This document shows positions 8,664 to 17,166 of a stretch of 62,913 nt of DNA, one piece after another. The position numbers were made by a program, and so were the translations under genes. The notes below the pieces were generated by a model that had not been told where the DNA came from, ran no database searches, and saw only the letters and a list, made by a program, of their open reading frames with translations. Numbering within the stretch: the stretch's first letter is position 1; the number at the start of each line of letters is the position of its first letter. Origin of the DNA: Oscillospiraceae bacterium (GTDB taxonomy: Bacteria; Bacillota; Clostridia; Oscillospirales; Acutalibacteraceae); NCBI GenBank assembly GCA_015065505.1, contig SVQE01000005.1, positions 1 to 62,913 of the forward strand. The letters run 5' to 3'.

Positions 8664-10418
8664 TCAAATTTTCAAATCAATAAACTGCGAATAATAAAGC
8701 TTATAATAGAAGCCCTGTTTTTCAAGCAGCTCGCTGTGACTTCCCTGCTCTATTATTCTTCCCTCGTTCATAACAAGAATAACATCCGCTTCTTTAATGG
8801 TTGCAAGACGGTGAGCAACAATAAAGGTTGTTCTGCCCTGCATAAGCTTTGCAAATGCCTTTTGAATACGGATTTCGGTTCTTGTATCGATTGACGAGGT
8901 AGCCTCATCAAGAATAAGCATTGCAGGCGGTCTGAGCATAAGCCTTGCAATACATATAAGCTGTTTCTGACCCTGCGAAAGCGAGCCGCCGTCCTCGCCT
9001 ATTTCGGTATCATATCCATTTTCAAGCCTTTTGATGAACGAATGAGCGTGCGCTTTTTTCGCAGCCTCAATAATTTCTTCATCGGTTGCATCGGGCGCAC
9101 CAACGGTTATGTTTTCCTTAATTGTTCCCGATTTAAGCCATGTATCCTGCAAAACCATACCGTAGCTTTGTCGCAGAGATTGCATGGTTATATCGTCATA
9201 AGCATTTCCGTCAAGAGCGATTTTTCCGCTGTTAACATCATAAAAACGCATAAGCAGATTAATAAGCGTTGTTTTTCCGCAGCCCGTGGGACCTACTATT
9301 GCAATTCTCTGACCGGGTTTAACGCTCAGATTGAAGTCCTCAATCAGCTTTTTGTTTTCGGTGTATGAGAAACAAACATTTTTAATTTCAAGTCTGCCGT
9401 CAACCGCTTTGATTTCAATGGCGTCTTCCTTATCGGGTGCAACGCTTTCCTCTTCAAGCAGTTCAAACAGCCTTGCAGCGCAGGCAAAAGCATTCTGAAG
9501 CTCGGTTATTACACCGCTGATTTCGTTAAACGGCTTTGTGTACTGATTTGCATATGCAAGAAAGCTTGCAAGAACGCCGACAGTTATTGCCTCCTGCTGG
9601 GTTTTAACAGCAAGCAATGCGCCGAAGAATGCAACAGCGGCGTAAACTATTGAGTTTACAAACCTTGTTGCAGGATTTGTTATTGATGAATAGAAAATTG
9701 CCTTTAACGAATACTTGCCGAGCCTTTGGTTAATCTCATCAAAGCGCTTGATATTTTCATCCTGCATTGAATAAGCATCAACAATTTTCTGATTGCCAAT
9801 CATTTCATCGATGAATGCAGTCTGCTCGCCCCTTGTTTTGCTCTGCAGGGTGAACATTTTGTGCGTTTTCTTTGCAACAAATGCCGCAATAACAAACGAA
9901 AGCGGAGTAACAATAACAACAACTATGGAAATCCAGATGTTGATTGAAAGCATAAAAGCAAGGGTTATTATTATTGTAACAATGCCCGTGAAGAACTGAG
10001 CAAAGCCCATGAGCAGACCGTCTGCAAACTGGTCTACATCCGAAATAACTCTTGAAACAATATCGCCCGTTTTGTGCGAATCAATATAGGATATGGGCAG
10101 GCTTTCAATTTTTGAAAACGCCCTCGCCCTCATATCGCGGACAACATTATAGGTTATCTTATTATTAAGCGCATTCATAACCCACTGTGAAAGCGCACAG
10201 GCAGCAATGATTATGCATATTTCAAGAAGAATTCCGCCTATTGCCTTAAAATCAACCTCGCCTGCACCGACTATTTTATCAATGGCTCTGCCAATCAGAA
10301 TAGGTATATAAAGTATTCCTGCCGTGCTGATGAGCGCAAGCAGCATTGAAACAATAAGATGGAATTTATATCTGCCGATATAGGAGGATACTCTTTTAAT
10401 AACTTCTTTATTGCTCAT
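8664..10418 (-). CDS. ABC exporter, catalytic-site half of a heterodimer
   Basis: 584 residues: an N-terminal type IV exporter membrane domain (six predicted helices, about residues 20-320) fused to an ATPase domain. Seen: Walker A GPTGCGKTTL, signature LSQGQKQL, Walker B MLILDEATSSID with the catalytic glutamate intact, and a switch histidine in IVAHRLATI. I chose the ATG at 10416-10418 (MSNKEVIKR) because AAAAGGAGG lies just upstream; an in-frame ATG 42 codons earlier is inside the preceding gene. It overlaps the upstream ABC gene by 11 bases. Probable multidrug or lipid/peptide exporter of the inner membrane; substrate not deducible. Confidence 0.92.
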   Translation of the reverse strand: MSNKEVIKRVSSYIGRYKFHLIVSMLLALISTAGILYIPILIGRAIDKIVGAGEVDFKAIGGILLEICIIIAACALSQWVMNALNNKITYNVVRDMRARAFSKIESLPISYIDSHKTGDIVSRVISDVDQFADGLLMGFAQFFTGIVTIIITLAFMLSINIWISIVVVIVTPLSFVIAAFVAKKTHKMFTLQSKTRGEQTAFIDEMIGNQKIVDAYSMQDENIKRFDEINQRLGKYSLKAIFYSSITNPATRFVNSIVYAAVAFFGALLAVKTQQEAITVGVLASFLAYANQYTKPFNEISGVITELQNAFACAARLFELLEEESVAPDKEDAIEIKAVDGRLEIKNVCFSYTENKKLIEDFNLSVKPGQRIAIVGPTGCGKTTLINLLMRFYDVNSGKIALDGNAYDDITMQSLRQSYGMVLQDTWLKSGTIKENITVGAPDATDEEIIEAAKKAHAHSFIKRLENGYDTEIGEDGGSLSQGQKQLICIARLMLRPPAMLILDEATSSIDTRTEIRIQKAFAKLMQGRTTFIVAHRLATIKEADVILVMNEGRIIEQGSHSELLEKQGFYYKLYYSQFIDLKI

Positions 10419-12150
10419 TATTATCCTCCTTTTCAAACTGGGAATAATAGATTTCCCTGTATACCTCGCAGAAGGATAAAAGCTCGGAATTATTGCCAAT
10501 GCCAACGCAGCAACCGTCATCAAGAACAATAATTCTGTCTGCATTTATAATTGAAGAGCAGCGCTGTGAAACAATGAAAAGCGTGGGCTTGTAGTCAAGC
10601 TTTAAAACAGCTTCCCTCATAGCTTTTTCCGTTGCAAAATCAAGTGCCGAAGCGCTGTCGTCAAGAATTATGATTTCGGGCTTTTTAATAATTGCTCTTG
10701 CAACCGAAAGCCTCTGCTTCTGACCGCCCGAAAGGTTTGCGCCGCCCTGCTCTATTTCGGTTTCAAGACCGTCTTTTTCACAGATTGAATCATAAATCTG
10801 AGCAATTTTCAGCGCCTCGTTTATTTCTTCATCAGTTGCGTCATTCTTGCCCCAGCGCATATTATCCCTTACGCTTCCGCTGAAAAGAACGGGCTTCTGC
10901 TCGGCAAAGCCTATTTTGCTTCTGAGCTCTTCATTTGAATAGGATTTAACATCTCTGCCGTCAACATAAACGGTGCCGTCGGTTGAATCGTAATAGCGTG
11001 CAATCAGGTTAACAAGCGAGGATTTACCGCTTCCCGTTGAGCCGATAACGCCGATGGTTTCGCCCCTATCCGCATAAAAACTGATGTTCTTTAAGCTTTC
11101 GTCGCCTGCGCCTTTATAGGTAAGCGAAACATTCTCAAAGCAAACAGCATGCGAGTTTTTAACCTCGCTGTTATCGTTGCTTTCAAGCGTGTTTTCAACC
11201 TCGAGTAGCGCCGCAATTCTTGATGATGAAGCAAAGCCCTTTGTAACGGTTACAATAAGATTTGCGAATTTTATGAGCTCAACTAAAATCTGGCTCATAT
11301 AGTTATAAAGCGCAACAACATTACCCTGCGAAAGATGCGAGGAATTAACGCGCACTGCGCCGTACTGAATGAGCGCAATTATTCCGATATTTATAATAAC
11401 ATATGTTGCAGGATTCATTATTGCAGAAATACGCCCTGCAACTCTTTGAAGATGTGCAAGCCATTCGTTTTTTTCTTCAAACTTCTTAAGCTCGTTTTCC
11501 TCGTTTGTAAATGCTCGGATAACCCTTGCTCCCTTAAGGTTTTCGCGAGTTAAAAGCGTTACATTATCAAGGGTTTTCTGAACCTCTTTATATTTCGGAA
11601 CCGTTATTTTCATAACAGTCACTATAACCAAAGTTAAAAGAGCAACAACGGCAAGAAAAATAAGCCCTGCCTTAACATCTATAAACAGAGCCATAATAAT
11701 CGCGCCTGCAACGATGAACGGTGAACGCAGAAACAGCCTTAAAACCATATTAACGCCGCTCTGAGCCTGGTTAACATCGGTTGTAATGCGGTTAATAAGC
11801 GTTGAAGTTCCGATTTTATCAATCTCGCTGTAGGAAAAGCTTTGAATCTTTTTGAAAAGTGAAAGTCTCAGCTCGGTTGCAAAGCCCGTTGCAGCCTTTG
11901 CAGCAAAAAACTGAGCGCTGATTGCGGCAGTCATTCCGACAAGAGCAAGCAAAACAAGCACTCCAGTTCTTGAATAAACTACGCCCATATTCCCTTTTCT
12001 GATACCGTTGTCGATAATTGAAGCAACAACAAGGGGCACAATGAGTTCAAAGCTCGCCTCCAGCATCTTAAACAGTGGAGCAAGCACGCATTGCCATTTG
12101 TAGTTTTTCAGGTAAACTAATAGTTTTTTCATAGGTTTTAGGTTTCTCAT
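10408..12150 (-). CDS. ABC exporter, degenerate-site half of a heterodimer
   Basis: 580 residues with the same membrane-plus-ATPase architecture. Walker A is GSTGSGKSSL and the signature LSGGQKQRLSVARA, but the Walker B region reads IIILDDSASALD, with Asp where the catalytic Glu should be, and the switch region has SQR in place of AHR. This is the usual asymmetric pattern of heterodimeric exporters such as BmrCD or TM287/288, so it pairs with the gene at 8664-10418. I place the start at the ATG 12148-12150, because GGGGAAG in the adjacent repeat element forms the ribosome site; MKKLLVYLK at 12132 is an alternative without a ribosome site. Confidence 0.9.
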   Translation of the reverse strand: MRNLKPMKKLLVYLKNYKWQCVLAPLFKMLEASFELIVPLVVASIIDNGIRKGNMGVVYSRTGVLVLLALVGMTAAISAQFFAAKAATGFATELRLSLFKKIQSFSYSEIDKIGTSTLINRITTDVNQAQSGVNMVLRLFLRSPFIVAGAIIMALFIDVKAGLIFLAVVALLTLVIVTVMKITVPKYKEVQKTLDNVTLLTRENLKGARVIRAFTNEENELKKFEEKNEWLAHLQRVAGRISAIMNPATYVIINIGIIALIQYGAVRVNSSHLSQGNVVALYNYMSQILVELIKFANLIVTVTKGFASSSRIAALLEVENTLESNDNSEVKNSHAVCFENVSLTYKGAGDESLKNISFYADRGETIGVIGSTGSGKSSLVNLIARYYDSTDGTVYVDGRDVKSYSNEELRSKIGFAEQKPVLFSGSVRDNMRWGKNDATDEEINEALKIAQIYDSICEKDGLETEIEQGGANLSGGQKQRLSVARAIIKKPEIIILDDSASALDFATEKAMREAVLKLDYKPTLFIVSQRCSSIINADRIIVLDDGCCVGIGNNSELLSFCEVYREIYYSQFEKEDNNEQ

Positions 12151-12306
12151 AGCTTCCCCTTGAGGGGAAGCTGTCACCGAAGGTGACTGATGAGGTGTCT
12201 TATTGTTATGACTGCTATCGGCGAATTGCTTAAACTGTGCTGTTAATTCAACACACCTCATCCACCGCAAGCGGTCCCCCTTCCCCTCAAGGGGAAGGTG
12301 TGAGGT
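12146..12306. mobile_element. Palindromic MITE-like repeat with hairpin ends
   Basis: About 160 bp with inverted termini. The left end reads GCTTCCCCTTGAGGGGAAGC then GTGACTGATGAGGTG (about 12151-12195); the right end is the inverse, CACCTCATCCACC then CCTTCCCCTCAAGGGGAAGG (about 12253-12299). Each end is itself a hairpin. Similar CTTCCCCTTGAGGGGAAG elements are widespread in gut Clostridia. It lies between cysK and the ABC exporter and supplies the latter's ribosome-site sequence. No coding capacity. Confidence 0.7.
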
Positions 12307-12314
12307 TTTAATAA

Positions 12315-13241
12315 TTAATCAAACAGCTCGGTACTGAAATACCTTTCTCCTGTATCGGGAAGAACTGTTACAACGGTTTTGCCCTTGCCAAGACGCTTTG
12401 CAAGGCGCAGCGCTGCGGCAACATTTGAACCGCTTGAAATTCCGCACATAATTCCCTCTTCACTTGCAAGACGGCGCGCGGTTTCAATAGCCTCTTTATC
12501 CGAAACAACGCAGATATTATCATAGATCTTGGTGTTGAGGTTTTCGGGAATAAGTCCGTCGCCGATACCCATCTGAAGATGCGTGCCAACCGAACCGCCG
12601 CTTAATATTGCAGCATTCGCAGGCTCAACTGCCCAGATAGTTATTGAGGGATTCTGTCTCTTTAAAACCTCACCTATACCGCTGATTGTTCCGCCCGTTC
12701 CAACACCCGAACAGAAGCCGTCTATATCGCAGTTAACCTGCTCAAGAATTTCGGTTGCGGTGTAATAGATATGTGCCTTCGGATTATCGGGGTTATCAAA
12801 CTGAGAAGGAATAAATACATTCGGGTTTTCATCCCTCATTTTTTCAGATAATGAAATGCACTCGGCAATACATGCGCCGATATCGCCTGCATCGTGAACA
12901 AGAATAACCTCTGCACCGTAGTTTTTGATGAGCTTTCTTCTCTCTTCCGAAACAGAATCGGGCATAATTATTTTAACCTGATAGCCCATAACCGCGCCGA
13001 CAAGCGCAATGCCGATTCCCTGATTTCCGCTTGTGGGCTCAACGATAATAGAATTCTCGTTAATTCTGCCCTTCTGTGCAGCGCTTTTGAGCATATTATA
13101 TGCCGTTCTTGTTTTAATTGAGCCGCCGATATTAACGCCCTCATATTTAACAAAAATCTGAGCGCTGTCCTCATCAACAAGCTTATTTAATCTTATCATC
13201 GGCGTGTGGCCGATAGCGTCAAGAATTGTATTGCAAACCAT
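12315..13241 (-). CDS. cysK: PLP-dependent cysteine synthase family protein
   Basis: 308 residues. Forms L-cysteine from O-acetylserine and sulfide, or a related beta-substitution. Seen: the PLP lysine in GGSIKTRTAYNM (the usual motif is NPGGSVKDR), the substrate loop EPTSGNQGIGIAL, the phosphate-binding GVGTGGTISGIGEVL and the C-terminal ISSGSNVAAAL. The ATG at 13239-13241 follows AAGGAA by about 10 bases. The variant NIGGSIKTR marks a divergent branch, so a homologous beta-synthase activity cannot be excluded. Monocistronic, with its own promoter upstream. Confidence 0.88.
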   Translation of the reverse strand: MVCNTILDAIGHTPMIRLNKLVDEDSAQIFVKYEGVNIGGSIKTRTAYNMLKSAAQKGRINENSIIVEPTSGNQGIGIALVGAVMGYQVKIIMPDSVSEERRKLIKNYGAEVILVHDAGDIGACIAECISLSEKMRDENPNVFIPSQFDNPDNPKAHIYYTATEILEQVNCDIDGFCSGVGTGGTISGIGEVLKRQNPSITIWAVEPANAAILSGGSVGTHLQMGIGDGLIPENLNTKIYDNICVVSDKEAIETARRLASEEGIMCGISSGSNVAAALRLAKRLGKGKTVVTVLPDTGERYFSTELFD

Positions 13242-13276
13242 AATAAATTATTCCTTATTTTAAATTTCTTTTAAAT

Positions 13277-13305
13277 AAAATAACTTGAAAAGCGCTATTT
13301 GTCAA
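13277..13305 (-). promoter_or_regulatory. Putative cysK promoter
   Basis: Consensus -35 TTGACA (complement of 13300-13305), a 17-bp spacer and TATTTT (13277-13282) on the minus strand, about 35 bases before the cysK start. The -10 box is weak. Confidence 0.45.
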
Positions 13306-13345
13306 GTGTTGCAATACAATAATACAGTAATGTGTAAAATAAGTG

Positions 13346-13373
13346 TTGAAAAATTAAATTTATATGCTATAAT
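13346..13373 (+). promoter_or_regulatory. Putative promoter of the Gfo/Idh/MocA gene
   Basis: TTGAAA at 13346-13351, a 16-bp spacer and a consensus TATAAT at 13368-13373, 33 bases before the ATG at 13407. Confidence 0.65.
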
Positions 13374-13406
13374 CTTATTGTTATTTAGTGATGCGAGGTG
13401 CTATCT

Positions 13407-14717
13407 ATGGAACAGAAACCGGTTACCGCTATTATTGTAGGTGCAGGTCACAGAGCTTTTGTTTACAGTGAGCTTGCAAAAACAAACCCCGAGCTTCTTA
13501 AAATCGTAGGCGTTGCAGACCCCAATCCCGTAAGACGCCAGAAGGCAATGGAATATTTCGGCTTCGGCGAGGATATGTGCTTTGAAAGCGCTCAGGAGCT
13601 TGCTCGTCACGGCAAGCTTGCAGACACCGTTATCAACGGCACAATGGACGAGCTTCACCTTGAAACAACTCTTCCCCTTCTCGACGCAGGCTATGATATG
13701 CTGCTTGAAAAGCCCTTCGCAGTTAATGAAGACGAGATGTGGCAGATTGTTGAATGTGCTAAGAAAAATAACTCAAAGGTTATGATTTGCCACGTTCTTC
13801 GCTACACTCCCTTCTATTACTCAATTAAGGAAAGAGTTGCAAGCGGCGAAATCGGCGATATTATCAATATTCAGACAAGTGAGCACGTTTCATATCACCA
13901 CCTTTCAACCTCTTATGTAAGAGGTAAGTGGGCAAATTCAGATAAGTGCCACACAAGTATGCTTCTTGCAAAGTGCTGCCACGACCTTGATATTATGATG
14001 TGGCTTATGAGCGAAACAAAGCCGAGTCAGATAAGCTCTTACGGAAGCAAATATCAGTTCAAAGAGGAAAACGCACCCGAAGGCGCAGGAACAATCTGTA
14101 TGCTCGACTGTCCCCATGTTGACACCTGCGATTTCTCAACAAAGAGACTTTATATCGACCATCCCGACCGTTGGTCCTTCTATGTCTGGGATGCGCTTGA
14201 GCATCTTCCGAACCCGACTATTGAAGACAAAATCGAGCTTATGAAGAGCGATAATCAGTACGCTCGCTGCATTTATAAGTGCGATAATAATATTGTTGAC
14301 CATCAGTCAGTTCTTGTTAACTTCAAGTCAGGCGCAACAGGAACTCACAATATGGTTGGCGGTTCATCAGAGCCGAGAAGATACATCCATATTATCGGCA
14401 CAAAGGGCGAAATCTACGGCAACTTCGAGGAATCAAAGTTCACAGTGCTTAAGATTAACCCCTCACCCGACGCTCATCACGAGGAATGCGATGTTGAAGA
14501 GGTTGATTTAAGAGTAAGCGGCGATATGGTTGGCGCATACGGCGGCCACGGCGGCGGCGACGAAAGACTCGCAGAGGACTTCGTTATGTTCATCAGAGGC
14601 GGCAAGCCCTCCCTTGCATGCACCTCCGTTTTCGATTCAATCGCAGGTCACCTCTGCGTTTACCTTGCAGATAAATCAATGGAAAGCAACGGACAACCGC
14701 AGAGCGTTAAGCTCTAA
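13407..14717 (+). CDS. Gfo/Idh/MocA family NAD(P)-dependent oxidoreductase
   Basis: 436 residues from the ATG at 13407, which has GAGGTG 5-10 bases upstream; a GTG three codons earlier overlaps that ribosome site. The N-terminal Rossmann fold shows AIIVGAGHRAFVYSEL, then VGVADPNPVRRQKAMEYFG, LLEKPFAVNEDEMWQIV with the conserved EKP, and the catalytic-type HDLDIMMWLM histidine in the C-terminal domain. The family oxidises or reduces sugars, inositols or their derivatives. A Cys-rich stretch (TICMLDCPHVDTCDF) is unusual for the fold and might bind metal. Codon use is strongly optimised, suggesting high expression. Substrate not deducible. Confidence 0.9.
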   Translation: MEQKPVTAIIVGAGHRAFVYSELAKTNPELLKIVGVADPNPVRRQKAMEYFGFGEDMCFESAQELARHGKLADTVINGTMDELHLETTLPLLDAGYDMLLEKPFAVNEDEMWQIVECAKKNNSKVMICHVLRYTPFYYSIKERVASGEIGDIINIQTSEHVSYHHLSTSYVRGKWANSDKCHTSMLLAKCCHDLDIMMWLMSETKPSQISSYGSKYQFKEENAPEGAGTICMLDCPHVDTCDFSTKRLYIDHPDRWSFYVWDALEHLPNPTIEDKIELMKSDNQYARCIYKCDNNIVDHQSVLVNFKSGATGTHNMVGGSSEPRRYIHIIGTKGEIYGNFEESKFTVLKINPSPDAHHEECDVEEVDLRVSGDMVGAYGGHGGGDERLAEDFVMFIRGGKPSLACTSVFDSIAGHLCVYLADKSMESNGQPQSVKL

Positions 14718-14797
14718 TTAAGAGTCAAGAATTTCGGGAGGGCTTCGCCCTCACCCAAATATAAAAGTAGCTTCCTTGCAAGCAAGGAAGCATAAAT

Positions 14798-14836
14798 GCA
14801 GGAGTGGCGGAATGGCAGACGCGCTAGATTCAGGTC
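14798..14836 (+). pseudogene. tRNA-Leu 5' fragment
   Basis: The first ~39 bases match the acceptor, D-arm and half the anticodon arm of the intact tRNA-Leu at 14961 (GCAGGAGTGGCGGAAT.GGCAGACGCG..TTCAGGT). After TTCAGGT the similarity stops and no T-arm or acceptor 3' strand follows. It is probably a relic of a tandem tRNA-Leu pair. A 22-bp palindrome (GCTTCCTTGC twice, inverted) lies just upstream at 14770-14791. Confidence 0.7.
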
Positions 14837-14960
14837 GCGCTGCCTCTGTGTAAAGTTGATAATATCGGCATAGCCGTTATTATATAAGCGGATTAAGTTG
14901 AATTTCGACTCCGCCTCGGTAGCCTCACCGTGTAAAAATGAGAGGTAAAATTGAATATGT

Positions 14961-15045
14961 GCAGGAGTGGCGGAATAGGCAGACGCGCAGGTTTCAGGTA
15001 CCTGTTGTGCAAGCAGTGTGGGTTCAAGTCCCATCTCCTGCACCA
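14961..15045 (+). tRNA. tRNA-Leu (anticodon CAG)
   Basis: 85 bases including the encoded CCA. The acceptor stem GCAGGAG pairs with CTCCTGC; the D-arm contains GGCGGAATAGGCAGACGC; the anticodon stem CAGGT/ACCTG encloses loop TTCAGGT (anticodon CAG). A long class II variable arm follows, then the T-arm TGGGTTCAAGTCCCA. Followed directly by a terminator hairpin. Confidence 0.95.
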
Positions 15046-15074
15046 ATGCCTTGGAACTAAACTTCCAAGGCATT
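15045..15074 (+). terminator. Terminator after tRNA-Leu
   Basis: A 12-bp perfect stem, AATGCCTTGGAA and its complement, with loop CTAAAC, followed by ATTTATGTTT. Confidence 0.75.
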
Positions 15075-15097
15075 ATTTATGTTTAAGGAGTAAAACT

Positions 15098-16309
15098 ATG
15101 TCTGATAACAAAATACAAGTGGATGATGGTAGCCAAGAAATAACGTTTATTCTTGAAAACATAAAATATACAGCTGTAGTTTCAATTGGAAGACTGTTAC
15201 TCCCCGATATTATTGATGCCAATACTTTTAATTATAAAAAGCATGTTTCTTCAGTACTGGTTGATTCCGTAATTACAGAAAATATACCTTCTGTTGAAAC
15301 AGTTGTTGCACAGGACGATGAATTTTTCATCAATGTTTTTAATGAGTTTTCCTTTGATGAAGAGTTTTATCAATTTTTTGATGATATTATATGTCCTGAA
15401 ATATGTGAACATTATATTCGCACATATTATAGGTATTGCGTAAGGAATATTCCTGATGCAGTAGAACACCTAAAAAGTAATATGGCAAACACTTTCAATG
15501 ATATAAAAAGAAAGTATTTTGACGCATTTGCAGTAGTTGAAAAGCCTAATCTTGATCGCTTAGGTGAAATATTGTTAGGTGTTTTTTCTTGGTATAATGA
15601 AAACTCAAAAGCTATCTCAAAAACTATTACAAACGCATTATCTGAATTAGCTGAAGCAAGCAGAAAAATCGTTTCCTTAGTTAACTCTCTCGATATTAAA
15701 GAGTATTCCGAAAAAGAAAAGGAACAACTGCTGAAATCTTATAAACAGTGGGGAAGATTTGGGTGGACATTGCCCCCATTTGCAGAATATGATTGTTTTC
15801 ATAAATGTCCATCAACGCAGCAAGAGGCTGATCAACTAATTATTCAATGCTGTAAAAAGGATAACATTGTAAATCTTTTTGATACTCTTGAAGAAATGTG
15901 TAGTAGAAAGAAAGATTTGAAAGAGGCTATATTCTGCTATAATAACCGTCAATATAAAGCTTGTGCTATGTTATTGTTCTCGATAATTGATTCAAGGATT
16001 ATAAGACTTCAGAAAAAAGGAGAAGGAAAGCTTGATGTTGGTATTCGTGCAATAAAAAAGTTTAAAAAGTTAACAAGAAAAGCTATAACCAATAAGGATA
16101 TTTTCTTTTTTTCACTAATATCATCGAATATTCTTGAGTGCTTATTTATGATTTTTGAAGATACTGAAAACTTTACAAAAGAAACTACTGTGGTTAATAG
16201 AAATTATATTGACCACGGAATGACCAGCAAACCTGTTCGAAAGACAGACTGTATCAAACTATTTATTCTTTTGTATAATATTTTAGAATTGATTGATTAT
16301 ATCAAATAA
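15098..16309 (+). CDS. HEPN-like domain protein of unknown role
   Basis: 403 residues from the ATG at 15098, with AAGGAG 9 bases upstream; longer readings start inside the tRNA. It is cytoplasmic and AT-rich, unlike its chromosomal neighbours. The C-terminal third is helical and contains a Cys-rich AIFCYNNRQYKACAMLLFSIIDSRI segment, then RNYIDHG near residue 370, an R-x4-H motif like the catalytic motif of HEPN RNases. HEPN proteins are frequent in toxin-antitoxin and phage-defence loci. It lies between a tRNA and a recombinase and is followed 20 bases later by a metallopeptidase-like gene, so the two probably form one unit. HEPN assignment is by motif and context only. Confidence 0.6.
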   Translation: MSDNKIQVDDGSQEITFILENIKYTAVVSIGRLLLPDIIDANTFNYKKHVSSVLVDSVITENIPSVETVVAQDDEFFINVFNEFSFDEEFYQFFDDIICPEICEHYIRTYYRYCVRNIPDAVEHLKSNMANTFNDIKRKYFDAFAVVEKPNLDRLGEILLGVFSWYNENSKAISKTITNALSELAEASRKIVSLVNSLDIKEYSEKEKEQLLKSYKQWGRFGWTLPPFAEYDCFHKCPSTQQEADQLIIQCCKKDNIVNLFDTLEEMCSRKKDLKEAIFCYNNRQYKACAMLLFSIIDSRIIRLQKKGEGKLDVGIRAIKKFKKLTRKAITNKDIFFFSLISSNILECLFMIFEDTENFTKETTVVNRNYIDHGMTSKPVRKTDCIKLFILLYNILELIDYIK

Positions 16310-16329
16310 AAGTTAGTTAAGGAGAAATA

Positions 16330-17124
16330 ATGAATAACTATTCTTTACAAGACATATTAGGTATGATTGTTAGTGATTACAATAGAGTATTTGATGTAGA
16401 GCCTATAAATGCAAACTATATAATCACCGACAACATGAAGGATGAGTATTTCAAATTACGCCCCGATGTTGCAAAGAAAGAACCTTTAAAAATGAATACA
16501 CTTAACAGATATAATGGTGTGACTGTTTGTCCAAGGTCTGTTGGCGAAGATTTTAATATTCTAATTAATAAAGACTTAATGCTGAAATATCTTAACGACA
16601 ACAACGCAACTTGGGTTGGAACTATCGTTCATGAAACTACTCATGCAAGGGACTATACAGATTTTGCACTATTAATTAACGCTCAAGACTATGACGATAT
16701 ACTCAGCATATCAAAAAATCTACCATTTCAACTGTGGACAGAATTTAATGCGCGTAGCAAAGGATACTATTTTGTAAGAAAATATAGTTTTGATAATATG
16801 TTTGATTATTCTCAAGTTACAGATATTGTAAATGTTGAATTACCCGCTCAACTAGAATTATTACAAAATGACTGTACTTCTACAATCGATTATGTGCAAA
16901 AGGCATACTATATCGCACAGTTTCTTGGCAGATTACACGCTCTACAAATAATATTTCCTAATCATTTTACTGATGAATATATTAATGAATATCAATATTT
17001 TTCTGATAATCAATGGATAAAGGATTGGTATTGGTTTTTATCTAATAATCTATCTGTTGAAAAACTATACAAAAACCAGAACGAAATGATAAAAATCTTA
17101 GAAGAAAACCTTTTTATATTATAA
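16330..17124 (+). CDS. HExxH metallopeptidase-like protein
   Basis: 264 residues. The zinc-protease motif is explicit: TIVHETTHARDYTDF (HETTH at about residues 102-106), followed about 35 residues later by LWTEFNARSKGY, whose glutamate could be the third zinc ligand as in gluzincins. No signal peptide or TM segment. AAGGAG lies 6 bases before the ATG and the gap to the HEPN-like gene is 20 bases. It resembles small cytosolic HExxH proteins found with toxins or regulators, but no specific family is recognised. AT-rich like its partner. Ends at a strong terminator. Confidence 0.65.
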   Translation: MNNYSLQDILGMIVSDYNRVFDVEPINANYIITDNMKDEYFKLRPDVAKKEPLKMNTLNRYNGVTVCPRSVGEDFNILINKDLMLKYLNDNNATWVGTIVHETTHARDYTDFALLINAQDYDDILSISKNLPFQLWTEFNARSKGYYFVRKYSFDNMFDYSQVTDIVNVELPAQLELLQNDCTSTIDYVQKAYYIAQFLGRLHALQIIFPNHFTDEYINEYQYFSDNQWIKDWYWFLSNNLSVEKLYKNQNEMIKILEENLFIL

Positions 17125-17131
17125 TAGCAGC

Positions 17132-17158
17132 AACAGCGAGCATTATGCTCGCTGTTTT
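17132..17158. terminator. Bidirectional terminator
   Basis: Stem AACAGCGAGC / GCTCGCTGTT with loop ATTAT, followed by TTTTC. It lies between the convergent metallopeptidase-like gene and the recombinase gene. Confidence 0.8.
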
Positions 17159-17166
17159 CGGTCTTG

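Noticed and set aside
14961-15045. tRNA-Leu 3' end as attachment site of the recombinase element
   Set aside because: No second copy of the T-arm/acceptor sequence was found at the right side, and large serine recombinases seldom use tRNA genes.
16330-17124. ImmA/IrrE-type antitoxin protease
   Set aside because: The HExxH is present, but the usual HExxHxxxH spacing and a helix-turn-helix partner are missing, so the specific name is not justified.
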